A stretch of 64,000 nucleotides of DNA from an uncultured Prevotellaceae bacterium. GTDB taxonomy: Bacteria > Bacteroidota > Bacteroidia > Bacteroidales > Bacteroidaceae. Position numbers and translations under genes: made by a program. The notes beneath the pieces are model-generated. The model was given only the letters and a program-made list of their open reading frames with translations. It searched no databases and was not told the origin of the DNA. This document shows, in pieces, positions 19,001 through 27,572 of the stretch (its first letter is position 1; every line of letters starts with the position of its first letter). The stretch is from assembly GCA_900543815.1 (NCBI GenBank), contig UQST01000008.1, forward strand, positions 18,996 through 82,995, written 5' to 3'.

Positions 19001-20780
19001 GGACGGCATCTACTCCGATGAGGAGGCTGAGCAGCTGGCCGTCATCTACACGAAGAAGGCCGACGACCTCATCCCCATGCAGGCACGAGGCGGACTGGAG
19101 GGTGTAGGCAACTGGGCTGCCAACGAGACCTATCTGCTCTTCAAGAACGACGAAGGCATCTACGAGGGCAACATCAGCATGGTCAACGCCAGCGACCTGA
19201 GCTCTGAGAACAAGTGGTATGGCAACCGCGGCGACCTCTTCTTCGTGGATCAGCCCGGCTTCTTCTACGGTTCTATCGGTTCACCCCAAGGCTATATTAC
19301 ACCTGCCGACACAGCAGCAATGTGCGTACAGAAGAGATGGAACGGTGTACAGAGCCCCTTCCAGCTGCAGGGCGGCAAGTACCACATCCTGCTGGATATG
19401 GATAACCTGACCGTGAAATTCCAGTGCACCGAGGAATTCTGGATGGACAGCCTGTATTGCGTGGGCACTCTCAAGGACTTCAGATACACTGAGGACTGGG
19501 AGACATGGAAACAGAAGGCAGCCCTCTATCCCCTGAAGCACACCGAGCACGGTATCTACAAGGGTAAGGTCATTGTAGAAGCAGAAGGTGACGAGGAGAG
19601 CCAGAAACTGGGTCTGCTGGCCATCATGAGCAACTACAACACCAATATGAATGAGGGCAGATACGCATCGGCCATGAGAACCGAGCTGAAGCACGGCATC
19701 ACACACGAGGCTCCACGCGCTGCCACAACAACCGACGTGAGCAACAACTTCTTCACTGTGGAGCCCGGCGAATGGCTTGTGACCTTCGACATGAACAACG
19801 GCACCATACGCCTGAACAAGGCTGACGACCCCGACTATGCCGAGGAAGGTGTAGTGGAGGAGAACGTTACATGGTATGCCATCGGCGGCCTGGACGGCAT
19901 CGGCAACTGGGAACAGACCGAAAAGTATCCGCTGGTGAAGAACAAGGACGGCAAATATGAAGGCGTGGTGAAGTTCACCGACGAGACTCTGGAAATGACC
20001 AACAAGCGCTGGGGCAACCGCAGCGACCTCTTCTTCAGAAGTTCTCTGGGACTCTACATGGAGGCTGACGGAAACCTGGACAACGACCAGAAGTTCATCA
20101 CTCCAGCCAAGAACAAGCCAATGCCAGCCAGCACACGACGCGAACCAGACGGCATTTATGTGTTCCAGACACTGGCAGGAACCTACAAGGTAGTGCTCGA
20201 CGAGGACAACCTCACCGTGCAGTTCGACTGCCTGGAGGAGAAATGGCTGCCCGCCGTATATGTGCGCGGAACCCTGAAGAACTTCCGTTGGAAGCACGAG
20301 GTGCAGGCAGACAGCCTCAACGTACTGCGCCACATAGGCCATGGCATCTACCAGGGAGTCATCGAACTGGAGGAAGACAACAGCGTGACAAGCGGCAAGT
20401 TTGCCATCAAGGCCGACTTTGACGAAGGCAGCGCAGAGGCCATCTACTGCCCTGCCAAGGACGCAACTCCCATCGAGAAAGGCGGCGCAGCAGTGCCCGT
20501 ATATCGCTGGAACGACCAGTACAAGTGCGTGTTGGCACCCATCGGAAAGCTCCTCGTGACCTTCGACATGAACCATGGTTGGGTGAAGATAGACGATCCC
20601 GACAACCCATCAAGCATCGAGAAGCTTGGTCTCACCACGCTTCCCAAGAACGCACAGGTGGGCATCTACACTCTGGACGGACGCAAGGTGTATAGCGGCA
20701 TGAGCCAATGGAACACCGCCACACCGGGCATCTACATCATGGTCAAGGACGGACAGGCCAAGAAGGTGCTGGTAAAGTGA
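16095..20780 (+). CDS. large secreted multidomain protein with triplicated SusE/F-like module and T9SS-like tail
   Basis: 1561 residues with a signal peptide ending AFA. A module of about 245 residues occurs three times, at residues about 26-265, 996-1249 and 1259-1506. Each copy opens with GGL(V/E/D)G(V/I)G(D/N)W and closes with TFDMN plus (I/V)R or K. Each looks like two SusE/SusF-type starch-binding-like beta domains. Between copies 1 and 2 lie two similar carbohydrate-binding-like domains (about 335-520 and 669-855) joined by helical FIVAR-like linkers. The last about 50 residues (GIYTLDGRKVYSG ... GIYIMVKDGQ) are a short T9SS type A-like sorting tail. It is probably a surface glycan-binding protein; the ligand is unknown. 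Confidence 0.8.
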   Translation: MKRKLLSLLAAMLLTTSAFADDIYYCRGGLVGVGDWVQSTLYPLTKGEDGIYSGEVDMVARTEMTPNTTLGWGNRVDLFFDKNNTGAVLKCANNEGRFITPGRTEWRTLKADGGEVFQCVGGKYKVYLDVENNRVRFEAIEPAWLEEVILYGMVKDCRWQVLGENADNGVKARLVHQGDGIYTGQFTFDESSDGMSDFCVRASFADNNNEGRYSSSVPNLQLIPGVAYPCDRYNGDRNWRVPTGTYNITFDMNHQTIRVNTPEDPDLQISLAYAELEIAIQEAEARFPGIDLSSAKSVLNNSESTDEQLTEAKNSLPALQLAYLLNQMKSAGEGNPVNASYLIKDATCTNGEGWGGTAMTYEKDLITTRGKDFNAHQEITNLPNGVYKLALKGTSRYGAGNVYYTQAKKLDVTQRNLLLYATGSGVRMNKTFGDIHDTQYGSLASDGATSEADFSGEGWFSPTNAATAKLWMKQGRYADNHVLAYVNDGTLTIGLTREKHQADDALYADDWSLTYYGDSKEALALIANDVEETYEDYQATMAQTAAKDALEAAMANAKDADNLAEAYKALAEAESALRKSQVAYASFQKKIESIKAQLAGQPELTGPAAVVLDKYLNENIAPNDVYAHGTAGYIMENGTLNADEMTAEEAVAEELLSKALKGNIVAGTDITSLFTNADWSQKDWAGWTVEKKEDKNATSNSNDGLESMRLATWWNWASGSITQTLEGMPDGIYALSYNGFLRTGQAHKVDSSDEINTFAVVGNMHTPIKGAYDDALPLGDAEEGKNCASDDYKTDEVRYPGSANGASVAFTAGRYAQTAYGMAQDGKLTIGWINDGYPNYWEDWFVVGGIKVTYLGTTEEAADAMVANAQTRGENMVASMLGYREDTRNNLEASMNSKADNYAAKCEKAQNINKYCDEARQTAPHYAALEAATVSLSDRANYAYQHNGISEEKKGKLDQEVNTVQGNLMDGIYSDEEAEQLAVIYTKKADDLIPMQARGGLEGVGNWAANETYLLFKNDEGIYEGNISMVNASDLSSENKWYGNRGDLFFVDQPGFFYGSIGSPQGYITPADTAAMCVQKRWNGVQSPFQLQGGKYHILLDMDNLTVKFQCTEEFWMDSLYCVGTLKDFRYTEDWETWKQKAALYPLKHTEHGIYKGKVIVEAEGDEESQKLGLLAIMSNYNTNMNEGRYASAMRTELKHGITHEAPRAATTTDVSNNFFTVEPGEWLVTFDMNNGTIRLNKADDPDYAEEGVVEENVTWYAIGGLDGIGNWEQTEKYPLVKNKDGKYEGVVKFTDETLEMTNKRWGNRSDLFFRSSLGLYMEADGNLDNDQKFITPAKNKPMPASTRREPDGIYVFQTLAGTYKVVLDEDNLTVQFDCLEEKWLPAVYVRGTLKNFRWKHEVQADSLNVLRHIGHGIYQGVIELEEDNSVTSGKFAIKADFDEGSAEAIYCPAKDATPIEKGGAAVPVYRWNDQYKCVLAPIGKLLVTFDMNHGWVKIDDPDNPSSIEKLGLTTLPKNAQVGIYTLDGRKVYSGMSQWNTATPGIYIMVKDGQAKKVLVK

Positions 20781-20807
20781 CCCGCATGACCTGAATCATA
20801 TAACAAG

Positions 20808-20837
20808 GGGGACGCATCCTCTGCAGGATGCGTCCCC
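20808..20837 (+). terminator. rho-independent terminator after the 1561-residue protein gene
   Basis: GGGGACGCATCCT (20808-20820) pairs perfectly with AGGATGCGTCCCC (20825-20837) around a 4-nt loop and is followed by TTTTCTT. Confidence 0.9.
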
Positions 20838-20909
20838 TTTTCTTCAATAAACACATGATTTATCCACCACTTTACAGGTATGGTGCAAGGAAATGAGGAG
20901 AATTCTTTG

Positions 20910-20917
20910 TAACTTTG
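20910..20917 (+). promoter_or_regulatory. minus-7 element of the 20.9-kb gene set
   Basis: TAACTTTG lies 42 nt before the ATG at 20959 and directly follows the terminator. A new transcript therefore starts here. Confidence 0.6.
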
Positions 20918-20958
20918 CACATACATTATATATTAACATTCCACAAGGAAGGTCCATT

Positions 20959-21714
20959 ATGGCTAAAACTCCACATCTGACAAAATGGCTTACCATACTT
21001 GCCATGACAACAGCCGCCGCAGGGTCAAGCACCGCGATGGCACAGAAATTCCCACAGACAGAGAACGGCACCACGGTGTATTACAAGTTGGTGAGCGCAT
21101 GCACAGACTATGCAGAGAACCCTCTTTGCCTGCAGGACGAGAGCCGGACCAACAAGACCTACGCCTTCACCATGAAGGCATTGGACAAGGACTCGAAGAA
21201 TCAGGAATGGGTACTCATCTGCGCCGACAAGGAGCAGGAGACCTATCATCTGCGCAATCGGTCAACATACAGATACGTGAGCACAGAGTCGAGCTGGGTG
21301 GGAAACTTCTGCATCCAAAGCTTTGCCACCAGACAGACAGCCTCCAACGCGCTCACCATCACCGACCTGGGCGATGACCAGGTGGCCATTTCATACGAAG
21401 ACGAATACGGCAAGAGATATCTCTCTGCCACCAACATAGACAAGGCACAGCCCGACATGCCATCCGACATGAAGGACTCCCAATGGGCGTGGAAGGTGTT
21501 CCGCGCCAGCGACCTGGCAAGTGGCATCCACGAAGCATGCACCCCCGAGGTGCAGGTGTGGGTGGAGAACCAGCGCATACAGGTGAGCGGAACCGATACC
21601 TGGGAACTATACGACGTGTCGGGCATGCTGCTGCCACACGACAGCCCGGTGCGCTCCAACCACATTTACCTGGTGAAGGCCAAGGGCTCGATGCACAAAG
21701 TGATAATCAAATAA
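20959..21714 (+). CDS. secreted ricin-B-like protein with T9SS-like tail (paralogue 1)
   Basis: 251 residues. A signal peptide ends at AMA before QKFPQTENG. Residues 30-190 resemble a beta-trefoil lectin half, with the QxW-type segment NQEWVLI and the YHLRNRSTYRYVS strand pair. The C-terminal 60 residues (WELYDVSGMLL ... MHKVIIK) are a T9SS type A-like tail shared with the proteins at 16.1 and 26.7 kb. It is a clear paralogue of the 26.7-kb gene; both have GxTxYYK, CLQD(E/N)(S/T)RT and RATYRF or RSTYRY. Glycan binding is an inference from fold. Confidence 0.7.
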   Translation: MAKTPHLTKWLTILAMTTAAAGSSTAMAQKFPQTENGTTVYYKLVSACTDYAENPLCLQDESRTNKTYAFTMKALDKDSKNQEWVLICADKEQETYHLRNRSTYRYVSTESSWVGNFCIQSFATRQTASNALTITDLGDDQVAISYEDEYGKRYLSATNIDKAQPDMPSDMKDSQWAWKVFRASDLASGIHEACTPEVQVWVENQRIQVSGTDTWELYDVSGMLLPHDSPVRSNHIYLVKAKGSMHKVIIK

Positions 21715-21748
21715 GCCATATCAAACCATTAATAAACAACGCATACAG

Positions 21749-23866
21749 ATGAACATTAGAACAAAGACTTCCCTGGGCTTTCTGTGTTGCCTGGTGCTTA
21801 CAGTGCTCTTCTCATGCAAAGAGCACATAGACACTTCCAACCGCTACGTCTTCAAGGAGCGTACCATAGCCAGCTACCTGTCAGAGCACGAGCAGTTCTC
21901 CGAATACGTGAAGCTGCTCAAGACGCAGAAGGTAAGCAAGCTCTCAGAGACAAGCGTCTATCAGCTCATGACGGCCTACGGCGCTTATACATGCTTCGCA
22001 CCCACCAACGAGGCCCTGCAACTCTACCTGGACTCGCTCGTCATCAAGGAAATCATCCCCGTGGCATCGTGGGACTCTTTCCCCAACAAGCAGATACTCG
22101 ACTCCATCCGCCGTGTTGTGGTGATGAACAGCATACTCGACGGAACGGAAATCGACAAGGTGTTCCCCGTGGCGGACTTTCCTCTGGACAATCAGGAATT
22201 CAGTGTCAATACGATGGAGGACCGCAAGATAAGCACCACCTACTCTCCCACCAACCCTGACTCATGCTTCATCGACGGCATCTGCCCCGTGTCGCTCAAG
22301 AACAGGGACATCGAAGCCATCAACGGATATGTACATGAGGTGGGCTATGTCATCGCACCGAGCAATGAGACACTGGGCAGTACCCTGCACCACTATGCCG
22401 GCGACCCCGAGTGCGGCTACAACGTCATGGCCAAGCTTGTGGAAGCTTGCCGACTGATAGACACCCTGTCGAAGGTAAAGGACGAGAACTATGAAATGCT
22501 GGTGCAAACCAATGTCATCACCAGTTGCAAAAACCCGCCAATGGACTGGGCAGCCTATCCTTGCCCTCCTCATAGGAAGTTCGGATTCACTCTCTTCGCC
22601 GAGACCGACGAATTCTGGAGCAAGACGTTGGGCAAGGCAGTGAAAGACATCACCGTGGATGACGTGAAGGAATGGGTCATCGACCAGAATCTCTACCCCG
22701 AAGCAAAGGACAACGGCGACTATACCAACGAGGACAACGTGCTCAACCAGTTTGTCACCTACCACCTGATACCGCAGCGCATCCCCGTGGATAAGCTCAC
22801 TATCCATTACAATGAGAAGGGCTACAACTACAAGTCCAGCACGCGATACAGCATCCCCGTGTGGTCTCATCTCATCACCATGGGCAAGCGCCGCATAGTG
22901 AAGACCTGGGAGAGCGCCGATGTGGAGGGTGTTTTCCTCAACCGCTTCCCCGTGCTCGACAACGGTCGCCACGGCACTTACCACGAGATATCATGCGCTC
23001 CCGAGAACGAAGGCATTCTGCTCAACACCAGCGCGGAGTCGAATGTGGTGAAACTCATAAACGCCATCATCTATCCCATCGACAAGGTGCTGGCCTATGA
23101 CGACCACACCCGCGACAACCTGGCAAAGACGCGTCTCCGCTATGACTCCTGGGACTTCCTGCCCGAGATGATGAATAACGACATGCGTCATATGGGCTAC
23201 AATGCCAGCTTCTACTTCCCCAACGACCAGGTGTATAGTTATTTCAATGACTGCAAAGTGAACACCAAGGAGACTTTCTTCTATATCCTCAACGGCTGGG
23301 GGTCTGGTTGGCCCAACTACCAAGGGGACGAGATGCTGGTGATGGGCATCTATGACATCACGCTGAAGCTGCCTCCAGTCCCCCGCACAGGTACTTGGGA
23401 GGTGCGCATGGGCGTATCCACCGAGAGCTCATGGCGTGGCATCTGCCAGGTGTATTTCGGCACAAAACCCGACCAGCTGTCGCCTGCAGGCATCCCTGTA
23501 GATATGGCGCTGGGCGGACTCTACAGGCGTGACGACGAGAAGATCTACGGCAGCATCGTGGGATGGGAAGCCGACACCGACGACGACAACTACAATGCCG
23601 AGGTGGACAAACGCATGAGGAACAACGGATTCATGAAGGGTCCCGAATACATCTGCGAGACTCCTGGCGGCAACGATACCAACCGCTCGATGGAGAAGAC
23701 CACACGACGCATCATCATACGCACCACCATGGAGGCCGACAAGACCTACTACATGCGCTTCAAATCCTGCCAGGACCAGATTCACAAGCAGCTCTTCATC
23801 GACTACATGGAGTGGTGCCCCAAGGAGGTGTTCGACAATCCTGTGGAGCCAGAGGATGTCTGGTAG
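21749..23866 (+). CDS. fasciclin-domain surface lipoprotein (paralogue 1)
   Basis: 705 residues. The lipobox LFSC gives a lipidated Cys near residue 23. Two FAS1-like domains follow: about 40-215, with YTCFAPTNEAL, and about 270-480, with FGFTLFAETDEFW and NQFVTYHLIP. A C-terminal beta domain of about 200 residues (DITLKLPPVPRTGTWEVR) ends in EPEDVW. It is closely related over its whole length to the 28.8-kb protein. FAS1 proteins of Bacteroidales are mostly extracellular adhesion or glycan-linked lipoproteins; the exact role is unknown. It lies 34 nt after the ricin-like gene. Confidence 0.85.
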   Translation: MNIRTKTSLGFLCCLVLTVLFSCKEHIDTSNRYVFKERTIASYLSEHEQFSEYVKLLKTQKVSKLSETSVYQLMTAYGAYTCFAPTNEALQLYLDSLVIKEIIPVASWDSFPNKQILDSIRRVVVMNSILDGTEIDKVFPVADFPLDNQEFSVNTMEDRKISTTYSPTNPDSCFIDGICPVSLKNRDIEAINGYVHEVGYVIAPSNETLGSTLHHYAGDPECGYNVMAKLVEACRLIDTLSKVKDENYEMLVQTNVITSCKNPPMDWAAYPCPPHRKFGFTLFAETDEFWSKTLGKAVKDITVDDVKEWVIDQNLYPEAKDNGDYTNEDNVLNQFVTYHLIPQRIPVDKLTIHYNEKGYNYKSSTRYSIPVWSHLITMGKRRIVKTWESADVEGVFLNRFPVLDNGRHGTYHEISCAPENEGILLNTSAESNVVKLINAIIYPIDKVLAYDDHTRDNLAKTRLRYDSWDFLPEMMNNDMRHMGYNASFYFPNDQVYSYFNDCKVNTKETFFYILNGWGSGWPNYQGDEMLVMGIYDITLKLPPVPRTGTWEVRMGVSTESSWRGICQVYFGTKPDQLSPAGIPVDMALGGLYRRDDEKIYGSIVGWEADTDDDNYNAEVDKRMRNNGFMKGPEYICETPGGNDTNRSMEKTTRRIIIRTTMEADKTYYMRFKSCQDQIHKQLFIDYMEWCPKEVFDNPVEPEDVW

Positions 23867-24045
23867 GCCACACACGCTGCGCCCCACAGCACAATGAACC
23901 CGAGGACGGCCGACCGGCCACAAGGCTGCCGGCAGTCCTCCGGCTCTCTCCCCCACACGGAGCAGGCACCGTCTGCAACCATCGGCTACAGATGCCGGAA
24001 ACAGAGAACGACACTCCGCCTGCCCGACTGTCAGGCTGCGGCATA
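23867..24045. repeat. weak 22-bp-register repeats between fasciclin and GH genes
   Basis: In 22-nt steps from 23867, units at 23911, 23977 and 24021 share a 3' end like GCTGCCGG and a central ACA/TCA-G pattern. The match is weaker than in the other arrays and needs computation to confirm. Confidence 0.45.
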
Positions 24046-24085
24046 TTATAATAATGAGTACTGAAGCACAAACATACCTCCAAGC

Positions 24086-26734
24086 ATGAACATCAAGAGA
24101 CCTTTACTGTACGCACTGGCACTGCTCACAGCATGTGCCACCAGCATGAGCGCCCTGGCCGACAACGTGGTACTCACCTCCACATCGGCTACCTACCCCC
24201 ACGAAAGACCCCAGTGGAGCGCTGAGCAATGCGCTGCCTGGCAAGCCGAATACGGCCCCATACGTGGTATCAACTGCCCCTACCCAAGCTGTGGAGCAAC
24301 CAGTCAAGAGGACGCCATAGCCCTTTGTGCCCGCATGGGGTACAATTCGATAAGGTGGTGGCCCAATGGCAGCAGCGTAGATAACTACATCAAGGATGTG
24401 GAACAGTGGGCTGCCTGGGCCGACAAATACGGCATGACGGTCTCACCTGTCTTCGGCTTCGTGTATGGTTTCTACGGTGAAAAGGGTACTGATGCATCGC
24501 TCAAGCAACTGGAAGCCTGGGTGCGCAAGATCACGCAGCACTTCAGGGGCGACAAGCGAATCATCCTGTGGGACATCTGGAACGAGCCGAACATGAACGA
24601 CGACAAGACTGAAGGGATGATGTCATGGATAGCCCAGATAGCGAAATGGATGCAGCAGGAGGGATGCACACAGCCTATCTCGTCCTCGATAGTGTGGGAC
24701 ACTGGGGTAAACCTCAATAATAGCACGGCCACAGGAAAGCGCCTCCTGCGCGAAAACACCGAGCGTCTGATGGATGTGCACAACTATCATGACTACAGTT
24801 GTCAGGATGGCTTCAACCAGGAGACGCCATCGATGTACAATCGCCTCAAGCGTCTGGGCGACAGGCCACTGGTATGCACCGAGTGCATGACCCGCACAAA
24901 CGGCTCCACCTATGCCCGCACGCTCATCGACTTTGCCAAGTACAACATCAACTTCTATGCCTGGGGACTGAGCGCATGCGACCCCAACTGGGAGGCCAAA
25001 TGGAGCCGCAGCACCTTCTACAACTGGGATCCCATGTTCCACAACGCCCTTTATGCCGACTACGAACCCTACAACGAGAGCGAACCAATGTGGGTAAAGA
25101 AGTTCGACTTCCAGGGTGACTTCGGCGGAGCAGAGCAGGGGGCAGAATATACCGAGGTATGGTCAACGCGCCGTGCATGGCGATGGATGCAGCATGCCGA
25201 GAGCAAGGGACTGCTGTGCAACTCTATCAGCGAGGCCATCACAGCCGTAGGCAAGCACAAGGCCGACGGACTCTACAATACCGTGGCAGTACGTGTGGGC
25301 TACAAGACATGGAACAGCAGCAACAGCAACACCAAGACGCAAATCAACTCGCTGCTCGCTGCAGCCAACCAGGCAGGCATGACCGTGATACCCGTCTTGC
25401 TCACAAGTGACGACATGAGCACCGATGCCGATGCACTGGCAAGCTATGTCTACAACCTCATCAATGCCTATTATGCCGACCGCCGCGTGCAAGCCTGGTG
25501 CATCTATGAGCAGACCCAGAGCACCGGCGACGGCGAAGCACTCAAGAACAAACTCGCCACCATCCTGCGCAAAGCACGCTATGCCGTGCAGAACCAGCCC
25601 TTCTTCATGGCTCCCAAGACCGATGGCGTGACGCCCGACAGCACCTCCTACGACTTGGCCAACTGGATGTGGAAGCTGGGCGATGCTGTAGGCGTGGCAT
25701 CAGGAACTACCGACGGACTTCTCACAGCCCTCATGAAACAGCACCACAAGCCTATCTTCCAGTTGGGTTGCACGGCTCTCACCGCCGAGATGGCCGCCAA
25801 CCACGTCAACTGGATGACGGATGCCAGCCTGCCCAGCGATGCTGTCAAGGCCTACCGCTTCACGCCTCTGATGGACAGCAACGAGGACAAGCAGAGCCGG
25901 TGGACAGGCTGGAAAGCCTACCGATGGATGAACCGTGAGGCTACACGCGGCCTTGCCTACGCCAACATGGCCAGTGCCCTCAAGGCTCTCAACGCCATGC
26001 GCGGCAGTACCACACCCTACAACAGCGTGAGCGTAACGCTCAACATGCGCACCTTCAGCTCGCGCCAAGAGACCTTCTATGCTGAGATGGACAGCCTGCT
26101 GAAGATGTCCGACGAACTTGGCATGACCGTTCTGCCACAGTTGCTTACCGACACCTATGCCAGCCTGACCACCTCCAGACTCACTGACTATGTGACAGAT
26201 GTGCTCACCCACTATGCCACCGACAGCCGCATATTAGGTTGGGATCTCTACTTCAATGCCTGTTCTACCAGCACCAATACTACCAAGGCGATGGAGCTTG
26301 CCGATGCTCTCTTTGCCGCAGGCCGGGCTACAGGTGCCCAGCAACCGCTCTTCATGACCCCATGCGTGGCTACCAACACGCTGCCCGAAGGCTATGATGC
26401 GGTGCAGAATCTGGTGCATGGTGTGTATGCAGGATGGGATCATCTCAACTTCGGAAAGGGCAATGTGAAACTCTGCTTCAAGATGTGGTGCCAGAGCGAC
26501 ATCATCAGCTATACCTCATCACAGCGCAGCGAACTGCTGGGCTGGCTCAATGCACAGGCCAACAAGTTCGGTCGCCCGCTCTTCTGTTCGCAGTGGAAGC
26601 CGGCCGTCAGCGAGGAGCCAAGCAGCGTGCTCAACATCTTCAGCGACATGCATGTATCGTGGTTTGTCAACGGCACGCTGGATGCCACTGCCGTGCAGAA
26701 CTTCCACTACCGTCCAGTCTCCACTGCCCATTAA
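24086..26734 (+). CDS. secreted glycoside hydrolase-like protein with three TIM-barrel units, two degenerate
   Basis: 882 residues with a signal peptide ending ALA. Barrel 1 (about residues 35-345) is cellulase/GH5-like, with acid/base E167 in WDIWNEPN and nucleophile candidate E266 in VCTECM. Barrels 2 (about 355-600) and 3 (about 610-880) keep the same strand order. They have Q476 (WCIYEQTQ) and N724 (WDLYFNAC) at the acid/base position, and G561 and Q836 at the nucleophile position. Each barrel opens with a similar helix (RRAWRWM, KAYRWM). One active and two non-catalytic, possibly sugar-binding, barrels are inferred. No T9SS tail is seen. The GH family number is not certain. Confidence 0.75.
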   Translation: MNIKRPLLYALALLTACATSMSALADNVVLTSTSATYPHERPQWSAEQCAAWQAEYGPIRGINCPYPSCGATSQEDAIALCARMGYNSIRWWPNGSSVDNYIKDVEQWAAWADKYGMTVSPVFGFVYGFYGEKGTDASLKQLEAWVRKITQHFRGDKRIILWDIWNEPNMNDDKTEGMMSWIAQIAKWMQQEGCTQPISSSIVWDTGVNLNNSTATGKRLLRENTERLMDVHNYHDYSCQDGFNQETPSMYNRLKRLGDRPLVCTECMTRTNGSTYARTLIDFAKYNINFYAWGLSACDPNWEAKWSRSTFYNWDPMFHNALYADYEPYNESEPMWVKKFDFQGDFGGAEQGAEYTEVWSTRRAWRWMQHAESKGLLCNSISEAITAVGKHKADGLYNTVAVRVGYKTWNSSNSNTKTQINSLLAAANQAGMTVIPVLLTSDDMSTDADALASYVYNLINAYYADRRVQAWCIYEQTQSTGDGEALKNKLATILRKARYAVQNQPFFMAPKTDGVTPDSTSYDLANWMWKLGDAVGVASGTTDGLLTALMKQHHKPIFQLGCTALTAEMAANHVNWMTDASLPSDAVKAYRFTPLMDSNEDKQSRWTGWKAYRWMNREATRGLAYANMASALKALNAMRGSTTPYNSVSVTLNMRTFSSRQETFYAEMDSLLKMSDELGMTVLPQLLTDTYASLTTSRLTDYVTDVLTHYATDSRILGWDLYFNACSTSTNTTKAMELADALFAAGRATGAQQPLFMTPCVATNTLPEGYDAVQNLVHGVYAGWDHLNFGKGNVKLCFKMWCQSDIISYTSSQRSELLGWLNAQANKFGRPLFCSQWKPAVSEEPSSVLNIFSDMHVSWFVNGTLDATAVQNFHYRPVSTAH

Positions 26735-26747
26735 CCCACACAGCACC

Positions 26748-27521
26748 ATGCACATCCCCCTATCCCACTATAGCCCCACCCCATGCTACGGCATGAGGTG
26801 GGCACGGATTGCCACCATGCTGGCCATGCTGGCACCCCTGGGCACCCTGAGCGCGCAAGACTATCCGCAGAAGGACAGCACTGGAGCCACCATCTATTAC
26901 AAGATATTCAGCGCATCGCCGCTGTATGAGGGCATGTGCCTGCAGGACAACACGCGCACCGATACGCAGTATCCTTTCGGACTTGCCGCACATGAGGCCG
27001 GAAGCAGGCAGCAGGAGTGGACTCTGGTACCAGGCACCACCGAGGGTACCTACCTGCTCAAGAACCGCGCCACCTACCGCTTCGTGGCCGCTGCAGGCAA
27101 CTGGGTGGATGCCTTCTTTGCCACAGGATTTGCCGCCAAGGCCAATGCCGCCAACCAGTTGCTCTTCACCCCAGTGGGCGACGGGCAGGTGACCATGACT
27201 TATCAGGAAGGTACCACCACACGGTATATGCTGGTGGGCGACACCGAACGCGGCCCTGAGATATTTGAGAAGAAGGGACACAAGGACTCCTCACGCGCCT
27301 GGCTCATCTATCCATCCACGGCTGTGCCGAGCGACATACACACTGCCAGCGGTACCCAAGTGAGCATCCAGGCCGTGGGACGGCGCATCGTGGTGAGCGG
27401 AACCAGCAACTACGATGTGTATGACATACAGGGACGACGCGTGGATAGCGAGGCCGAACTGCTGCCAGGAGTGTATGTGGTGGAGGCAGCAGGCACCGTG
27501 AAGAACGTGCTGGTCAAGTAA
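26748..27521 (+). CDS. secreted ricin-B-like protein with T9SS-like tail (paralogue 2)
   Basis: 257 residues from the ATG at 26748. An in-frame ATG at 26793 would give a cleaner signal peptide (MRWARIATMLAMLAPLGTLS) and may be the true start. The body parallels the 20.96-kb protein (GATIYYK, CLQDNTRT, QQEWTLV, LKNRATYRF), and the tail NYDVYDIQGRR ... VKNVLVK is T9SS-like. It begins 13 nt after the three-barrel hydrolase, so the two are probably co-transcribed. Confidence 0.7.
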   Translation: MHIPLSHYSPTPCYGMRWARIATMLAMLAPLGTLSAQDYPQKDSTGATIYYKIFSASPLYEGMCLQDNTRTDTQYPFGLAAHEAGSRQQEWTLVPGTTEGTYLLKNRATYRFVAAAGNWVDAFFATGFAAKANAANQLLFTPVGDGQVTMTYQEGTTTRYMLVGDTERGPEIFEKKGHKDSSRAWLIYPSTAVPSDIHTASGTQVSIQAVGRRIVVSGTSNYDVYDIQGRRVDSEAELLPGVYVVEAAGTVKNVLVK

Positions 27522-27572
27522 TCCCACGTCAACCAAGGCACTATCCCCCAACCAACCCCAACGACTATCCGC

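Noticed and set aside
19281..20576. 431-codon frame antisense to the 1561-residue protein
   Set aside because: Shadow of a repeat-rich gene; no similarity to a known family and no promoter.
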